Source: Gammaproteobacteria bacterium
GTDB lineage: Bacteria > Pseudomonadota > Gammaproteobacteria > SZUA-140
Reading direction: 5' to 3'
DNA: 58,085 bases
Assembly (NCBI GenBank): GCA_015491865.1
Contig: WFVD01000030.1
Coordinates: 1-58,085, forward strand
Within the stretch, counting starts at the first letter, position 1; the number at the start of each line of letters is the position of its first letter. Under the pieces are notes generated by a model, which saw nothing but the letters and a program-made list of their open reading frames with translations, was not told where the DNA came from and made no database searches. Of the stretch, positions 53,776 through 58,085 are shown in pieces. Position numbers and translations under genes: made by a program.

Positions 53776-54513
53776 GTGAGTGGGAAGGAAAATAGAGTGA
53801 TCGACCCTAAGTGCGTTATTGTCGCGCTTGATTTCTCAGACTCAGGGGAGGTGATGGAGCTGGTTAGTGGGCTTGATGCGGCCAACTGCCGCCTCAAGGT
53901 TGGAAAGGAGCTCTATACCCACTGTGGTCCCGCGTTAGTTGAGCGTCTGGTAGCCGATGGGTTTGATGTTTTTTTAGATTTAAAGTTTCACGACATTCCA
54001 AATACAGTGGCTGGGGCGTGTGCTGCTGCTGCAGAGCTGGGTGTCTGGATGGTGAATGTACATGCGCTGGGCGGACGCCGCATGATGGAGGCTGCACGTG
54101 CAGCGCTTGAGCAGAAATCACACCGGCCACTGCTGATCGCGGTGACGATTCTAACCAGCATGGGTGAAAGTGACCTGCTGGAGATCGGTCTGTCAGGGTC
54201 AGCGCAGGAGAATGTGATACGGCTCGCAAAATTAGCAGAACAGGCAGGTTTAAATGGTATCGTCTGCTCACCACTTGAGGTCGATGTGTTAAATAAACTA
54301 TGTGGCGAAACATTCGGCTTTGTTACGCCAGGCATCCGCCCTGTTGGCGCGCAGGTCGATGACCAGAAAAGAGTCACCACGCCGGTTGATGCGCTAAATG
54401 CCGGCTCGGACTACCTCGTGATCGGACGGCCAATCACTGCTGCCGATGATCCGTTAGCCGCGCTTCAGGCAATTAATAGCGATATACGCCAATCATTCCC
54501 GATCACTGCTTGA
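53776..54513 (+). CDS. pyrF: Orotidine 5'-phosphate decarboxylase
   Basis: 245 residues from GTG 53776, which follows GGAGG (53763-53767) at eight-base spacing. GTG 53797, after GGAAGGAA, is an alternative. The frame reaches back to 53680, but that part contains the lapA terminator and is unlikely to be translated. Motifs are [21 protein letters not shown], the catalytic [13 protein letters not shown] (Asp-Lys-Asp), and [15 protein letters not shown] with VIGRPIT. It catalyses the last step of UMP synthesis. It is in the usual position after lapA (and lapB). Confidence 0.96.
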   Translation: MSGKENRVIDPKCVIVALDFSDSGEVMELVSGLDAANCRLKVGKELYTHCGPALVERLVADGFDVFLDLKFHDIPNTVAGACAAAAELGVWMVNVHALGGRRMMEAARAALEQKSHRPLLIAVTILTSMGESDLLEIGLSGSAQENVIRLAKLAEQAGLNGIVCSPLEVDVLNKLCGETFGFVTPGIRPVGAQVDDQKRVTTPVDALNAGSDYLVIGRPITAADDPLAALQAINSDIRQSFPITA

Positions 54514-54619
54514 CAGCGAATTTGTTCTGAGTTTAGCTATCAAAACTGACGCCAGGACGGCGTTGGAGTGGCCTTATTGTAACAAGGCGATCATTGATTG
54601 GATAACAGGGAGGTTAATG

Positions 54620-54901
54620 ATGCGATATCTAAGAGAGTTGCTGTTACTGGTTTTTATCTGCTTAAGTCCTTCATCTCTATTGGCAGACAGCGTCGATATT
54701 AATACTGCCAATGCCGATGTGCTGGCAGCTGAACTTCACGGTATTGGTGAAAAAAAAGCGGCCGAGATTGTGAAGTATCGAGAGGCCAATGGATCATTTA
54801 AATCCATAGAAGAACTGATAAAAGTAAAAGGAATTGGTGATACAATTCTAAAGAAGAATAGAGAGCGAATAGTCATTGGCGGGATGGATGAAGAAACCTG
54901 A
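54620..54901 (+). CDS. ComEA-like helix-hairpin-helix protein
   Basis: About 93 residues from ATG 54620, preceded by GGGAGG (54608-54613) at six-base spacing; ATG 54617 is adjacent, and the open frame to 54563 is not needed. A signal peptide (LRELLLLVFICLSPSSLLAD) leads to a double helix-hairpin-helix domain: VDINTANADVLAAELHGIGE, KKAAEIVKYREANGSF, IEELIKVKGIGDTIL. ComEA-type proteins bind incoming double-stranded DNA in the periplasm during natural transformation, but solo copies near pyrF are common and their role is less certain. A terminator follows. Confidence 0.9.
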   Translation: MRYLRELLLLVFICLSPSSLLADSVDINTANADVLAAELHGIGEKKAAEIVKYREANGSFKSIEELIKVKGIGDTILKKNRERIVIGGMDEET

Positions 54902-54934
54902 AAAGTCTTTTTTTAACAACATATAATGGTTGAT

Positions 54935-54965
54935 AGCTTCCGGCGTGAAAACCGGAAGCTTTTTT
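54935..54965 (+). terminator. Rho-independent terminator after the ComEA-like gene
   Basis: AGCTTCCGG (54935-54943) pairs exactly with CCGGAAGCT (54952-54960), loop CGTGAAAA, followed by TTTTT (54961-54965). It separates pyrF and comEA from the polysaccharide genes. Confidence 0.9.
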
Positions 54966-55008
54966 ATGCGGGCCTTATGTGGATATTATTGAATAGTAGC
55001 GACCGAGA

Positions 55009-55905
55009 ATGGAAAAAGGAAGTTGTGTGGAGGTATCAAAAGTCGATAAGGAGCTGATTGATGCTGATGAAATTAGCCTGATGGAACTATGGGCTGTACT
55101 TCTCCGTCGCTGGAAAACAATGGCTACAGTATCTGCTTTGTGCCTGCTCATTGGTATTGCTGCGGTACTCTCCACATCAACAAAATTTCTCTTTTCAACA
55201 ACTATTGAGCTAGCGAGAACGAGTTCGCAATTAATAAAACCTGTTGCAGCTATTCAGGCAGAATTAAAGGAAAGCTACATCCCCCGGATGATCGCTGCAG
55301 AAAATAGAACAGAAGTGTTGGAGAGTGATGTCAAAAATCCGCGGGGTAGTCAGGTTCTGGTTTTGACAAGCCTGGGGCGTAGTGCTGATGAGGACGCAAT
55401 AAGAACCCTTCACCGCTCTATACTGGATCTTTTAATAAAAGATCAGGCAGTGTTGATAGAGGAAGTGAAGGCCCCGCTCAGGAAGGAGTACTCATTATTA
55501 GAGGCTCGAGTAAAAGTTGATACGCAGCGTATCAACAAGCTTAAGCAGAGTGAAGTGCGATTAGAAAAAGCGCTCACGGCAATTGAATCTAGTCCCGTTT
55601 CATCGAAAGAAGTCGCCGTAGCCAGTATATTACAGGCGGCTTCACTCAACTTGCGAGCATTGATGGATGCAGAGCATACTATTACCGATCACCAGTTAGC
55701 ATTAAATGACCTGAAATCCAAGATCGATATGGTACAGCCGGCTACTGCTGATCGGATTGCAGTAAGATCACTGAAGCCTGTTGGTATAGGGACGGGGGCA
55801 ATGGTTCTATTATCCGTAGTGGTAGGGTTATTTTTAGGGGTTCTGGCCGCTTTTTTTCAGGAATTTATCGCTAAGGTGTCTCGTTCACGGAGTGTGATTG
55901 AATGA
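55009..55905 (+). CDS. wzz: Wzz-like polysaccharide chain-length regulator
   Basis: A 298-residue inner-membrane protein with the Wzz/PCP layout: a cytoplasmic start with EISLMELWAVLLRRWKTMAT, a first transmembrane helix at about 37-56, a large periplasmic coiled-coil part (about 60-255), and a second helix at about 262-287 preceded by the proline-containing motif RSLKPVGIGTGAMVLL. It sets O-antigen or capsule chain length with a Wzy polymerase. GTG 55027, with AAAGGA six bases before it, is a rival start to ATG 55009. manC and gmd follow. Confidence 0.88.
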   Translation: MEKGSCVEVSKVDKELIDADEISLMELWAVLLRRWKTMATVSALCLLIGIAAVLSTSTKFLFSTTIELARTSSQLIKPVAAIQAELKESYIPRMIAAENRTEVLESDVKNPRGSQVLVLTSLGRSADEDAIRTLHRSILDLLIKDQAVLIEEVKAPLRKEYSLLEARVKVDTQRINKLKQSEVRLEKALTAIESSPVSSKEVAVASILQAASLNLRALMDAEHTITDHQLALNDLKSKIDMVQPATADRIAVRSLKPVGIGTGAMVLLSVVVGLFLGVLAAFFQEFIAKVSRSRSVIE

Positions 55906-55942
55906 TGGGTATATCTATAAAAAATTGTAAAGGCCAGCCGAA

Positions 55943-57406
55943 ATGAACATCCAGCCTGTGATTCTATCTGGTGGTGCGGGTACGCGGCTGTGGCCGCTTT
56001 CCCGAGAGCTTTTTCCTAAACAGCTGCACGCCCCTTTTGGTGGTGAATTTACATTATTACAGCATACCGTTAAGCGCCTGGAAGGGTTGGAAGATCAGCA
56101 GAAAGGGGTCAGTGTGCTACCTCCAATCCTGGTGAGTAATGAAGAGCACCGTTTTCTGGTCGCCGAACAGATGCGCCAGATAGGTACTGATATGAATGGC
56201 CTTTTACTCGAACCTGTCGGTAAAAATACGGCACCTGCGCTAACACTGGCTGCGCTCCAGGCTAGTCAGGTCGCTGGTGATCCAGTGATGCTGGTGATGC
56301 CGGCAGATCATGTTATTCGTGATGTGGCCGCTTTTCAGAAAATTGTTATGGAGGGGGCTAACAAAGCTGTTATGGGCGATGTCGTCACCTTTGGCGTGGT
56401 ACCCACATTTCCTGCGACGGGCTATGGCTATATCAAGCGTACAACTGTTCCAGCCGATGGGAACGCCTTCCTGGTTTCCTGTTTTGTCGAGAAGCCTGAT
56501 GTTGATACGGCGCTGAAATTTTTTGAAGGTTCGGATTATTTATGGAACAGCGGGGTGTTTATGATGAAACCCTCTGTCTGGTTGGCACAGATACAGATGT
56601 TGCAGCAGGATATTTATAATGTTTGCCTTGGCGCCTACGAGGCGGGCAGTGCTGATGGCGATTTTCAACGAGTCGATAAAGCGATATTTGAGCGTTGTAC
56701 AAGTGACTCAATCGACTATGCCGTTATGGAGCATCTATCGGGTGCCCAGTCAAAAATAGATAAGCAGGTCTCTCTATATGTGTTACCACTCGATGCAGGG
56801 TGGTCGGATGTCGGTGGTTGGGCAAACCTTCAGGAAGAGGCGCCTCATGATGAGCATGGCAACGCGGTACAAGGCGATGTCATCACCCATAATGTTAAAG
56901 ATTCGCTACTACTGTCGAGTCACCGCCTGATTGCTGGTGTCGGGCTTAAAAATATGATTGTGGTGGAGACAGCAGACGCGGTACTGGTGGCTAATAAAGA
57001 TGATGCGCAAGAAGTGAAGCAGATTGTAACGCAACTCAAACTGGATGAACGGAGTGAACACCAGATTCATAAACGTGTCCATCGCCCCTGGGGGGATTAT
57101 GAAGGGATCGATTTGGGTGAGCGCTATCAGGTGAAGCGTATTACTGTGACGCCTGGTGCATCATTATCGCTACAAATGCATCACCATCGCGCTGAGCACT
57201 GGATTGTTGTCAGCGGCACAGCAAAGATCACACGTGGTGAAGATGAATTCCTGTTGAGTGAGAATGAATCAACCTATATACCGGTTGGCGTGAAGCACCG
57301 TCTTATGAACCCAGGGCAGGTGCCATTGGAAATCATTGAAGTACAGTCGGGAAGTTATCTGGGCGAAGATGATATTGTCCGTTTTGATGATGAATATGGG
57401 CGCTAA
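55943..57406 (+). CDS. manC: Mannose-1-phosphate guanylyltransferase / mannose-6-phosphate isomerase
   Basis: A 487-residue bifunctional enzyme that makes GDP-mannose. The N-terminal nucleotidyltransferase has the pyrophosphorylase loop SGGAGTRLWPLSRELFPKQL and MPADHVI, FVEKPDVDTA, YLWNSGVFMM and the GWSDVGGWANLQ motif. The C-terminal cupin isomerase domain (about 370-487) shows HRPWGDYEGIDLGERYQVKR, LSLQMHHHRAEHWIVVSGTA and YIPVGVKHRLMNPG. The length is usual for the ManC/AlgA/XanB type. It lies five bases before gmd, which uses its product. Confidence 0.97.
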   Translation: MNIQPVILSGGAGTRLWPLSRELFPKQLHAPFGGEFTLLQHTVKRLEGLEDQQKGVSVLPPILVSNEEHRFLVAEQMRQIGTDMNGLLLEPVGKNTAPALTLAALQASQVAGDPVMLVMPADHVIRDVAAFQKIVMEGANKAVMGDVVTFGVVPTFPATGYGYIKRTTVPADGNAFLVSCFVEKPDVDTALKFFEGSDYLWNSGVFMMKPSVWLAQIQMLQQDIYNVCLGAYEAGSADGDFQRVDKAIFERCTSDSIDYAVMEHLSGAQSKIDKQVSLYVLPLDAGWSDVGGWANLQEEAPHDEHGNAVQGDVITHNVKDSLLLSSHRLIAGVGLKNMIVVETADAVLVANKDDAQEVKQIVTQLKLDERSEHQIHKRVHRPWGDYEGIDLGERYQVKRITVTPGASLSLQMHHHRAEHWIVVSGTAKITRGEDEFLLSENESTYIPVGVKHRLMNPGQVPLEIIEVQSGSYLGEDDIVRFDDEYGR

Positions 57407-57411
57407 TTTTA

Positions 57412-58085
57412 ATGACTAAGCGTGCATTAATCTGTGGAGTTTCAGGGCAGGATGGCGCCTATCTTGCCCAGTTATTACTGAGCAAAGGTTATGACGTGTT
57501 TGGAACCTCTCGTGATGCTCAGATGTCATCATTCCAGAATTTGAAAACTTTAGGGATCAAAGAGCAGGTTCGCTGTGAATCGATGAGTCTTAACGACTTT
57601 AGAAGCGTGATTCAGGTGTTGATCAATGTAGAGCCCGATGAGGTTTATAATTTAGCCGGTCAAAGTTCAGTTGGGCTTTCATTTCAACAGCCAGTAGAGA
57701 CGCTTGAAAGTATCAGCGTTGGCACGTTGAATCTGTTAGAAGCTATTCGCCTGACTGATAAATCAATAAAACTCTACAGCGCAGGATCAAGTGAATGCTT
57801 TGGTGATGTTGGCAATCAGTGTGCTGACGAAAATACCCCGTTTCATCCAAGAAGCCCATATGCAGTGGCAAAAGCAGCAGCCTACTGGGAGGTCGCAAAT
57901 TACAGAGAAGCGTATGAGCTGTTTGCCTGTTCTGGAATACTGTTTAACCACGAATCCCCGTTGAGGCCTGAGCGCTTTGTGACTAAAAAAATAATCTCTT
58001 CCGTGTGTAAGATTGCTGAAACTGGAGGGGGAAAGATTCGATTAGGTAATATGGATATTAAGCGAGATTGGGGGTGGGCGCCTGA
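57412..58085 (+). CDS. gmd: GDP-mannose 4,6-dehydratase (3' end outside window)
   Basis: The first 224 codons of a short-chain dehydrogenase/reductase; about 100 or more residues are missing beyond the window. It starts at ATG 57412, five bases after manC. The NAD(P)-binding motif is ICGVSGQDGAYLAQLLLSKG, the structural LAGQSSVGLSFQQPVET is typical of Gmd, the catalytic Ser-Ser-Glu lies in YSAGSSECFGD and the Tyr-Lys pair in SPYAVAKAAAYW; HESPLRPERFVTKKI and LGNMDIKRDWGWAPE complete the match. It turns GDP-mannose into GDP-4-keto-6-deoxymannose for fucose, rhamnose or perosamine-type sugars of surface glycans. Confidence 0.96.
   Translation, partial: MTKRALICGVSGQDGAYLAQLLLSKGYDVFGTSRDAQMSSFQNLKTLGIKEQVRCESMSLNDFRSVIQVLINVEPDEVYNLAGQSSVGLSFQQPVETLESISVGTLNLLEAIRLTDKSIKLYSAGSSECFGDVGNQCADENTPFHPRSPYAVAKAAAYWEVANYREAYELFACSGILFNHESPLRPERFVTKKIISSVCKIAETGGGKIRLGNMDIKRDWGWAP

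Overview
The window is chromosomal DNA of a gammaproteobacterium. The block gyrA-serC-serA-pheA-DAHP synthase-tyrA-aroA-cmk-rpsA-ihfB-lapA-pyrF, flanked by mtnA, an MtaD-type deaminase, ubiG and a MupP/Gph-type phosphatase, closely follows the Pseudomonas-type order around gyrA. The protein families (RdgC, YheS, YbiT, RhlE, RmuC, class II-like EPSP synthase) fit the same class. The species cannot be fixed from sequence alone; a free-living environmental lineage with an envelope rich in secreted and surface polymers is likely. No rRNA, tRNA, CRISPR array, insertion sequence or prophage was seen.

Region 1 (1-22.7 kb) is accessory and the most unusual. It opens inside a giant gene (at least 4,985 codons, cut by the window edge). 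The protein has N-terminal pentapeptide repeats, EF-hand-like loops, two blocks of RTX (hemolysin-type calcium-binding) repeats about 2,500 residues apart, a helical repeat region of about 1,000 residues between them, and a C-terminal LysM domain. A +1-frame small ORF and a DUF3467 protein follow in an overlapping chain. Then come five tightly packed genes: a GAF-membrane-HlyD fusion, a PqqD-like/M50 protease/HlyD fusion, a shortened SecA-like ATPase, a periplasmic HlyD-type adaptor and a small exported protein of unknown function. No ABC exporter or TolC is present in the stretch. I propose that these genes form a dedicated export or maturation system for the giant repeat protein; this is inference from gene order and domain content.

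Region 2 (22.9-25.3 kb) holds a methionine-rich outer-membrane barrel-like protein, a c-type cytochrome lipoprotein and a TlpA-like thioredoxin, preceded by a palindrome resembling a CRP/FNR-family site, then a small membrane protein on the minus strand.

Region 3 (25.5-39.5 kb) is mostly housekeeping: rdgC, a GNAT acetyltransferase with a YchJ-like protein, two ABC-F ATPases (yheS, ybiT), a YgjP-type metallopeptidase, rhlE, then a minus-strand operon mtaD-ubiG-gph/mupP-rmuC, and an OmpA-like protein.

Region 4 (39.6-54.9 kb) carries mtnA (methionine salvage), gyrA, the serine/aromatic amino acid operon running into cmk, rpsA and ihfB, then lapA (lapB is absent), a strong terminator, pyrF and comEA with its own terminator.

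Region 5 (55.0-58.1 kb) begins a surface-polysaccharide cluster: wzz chain-length regulator, manC (GDP-mannose synthesis) and gmd (GDP-mannose 4,6-dehydratase, cut by the window end).
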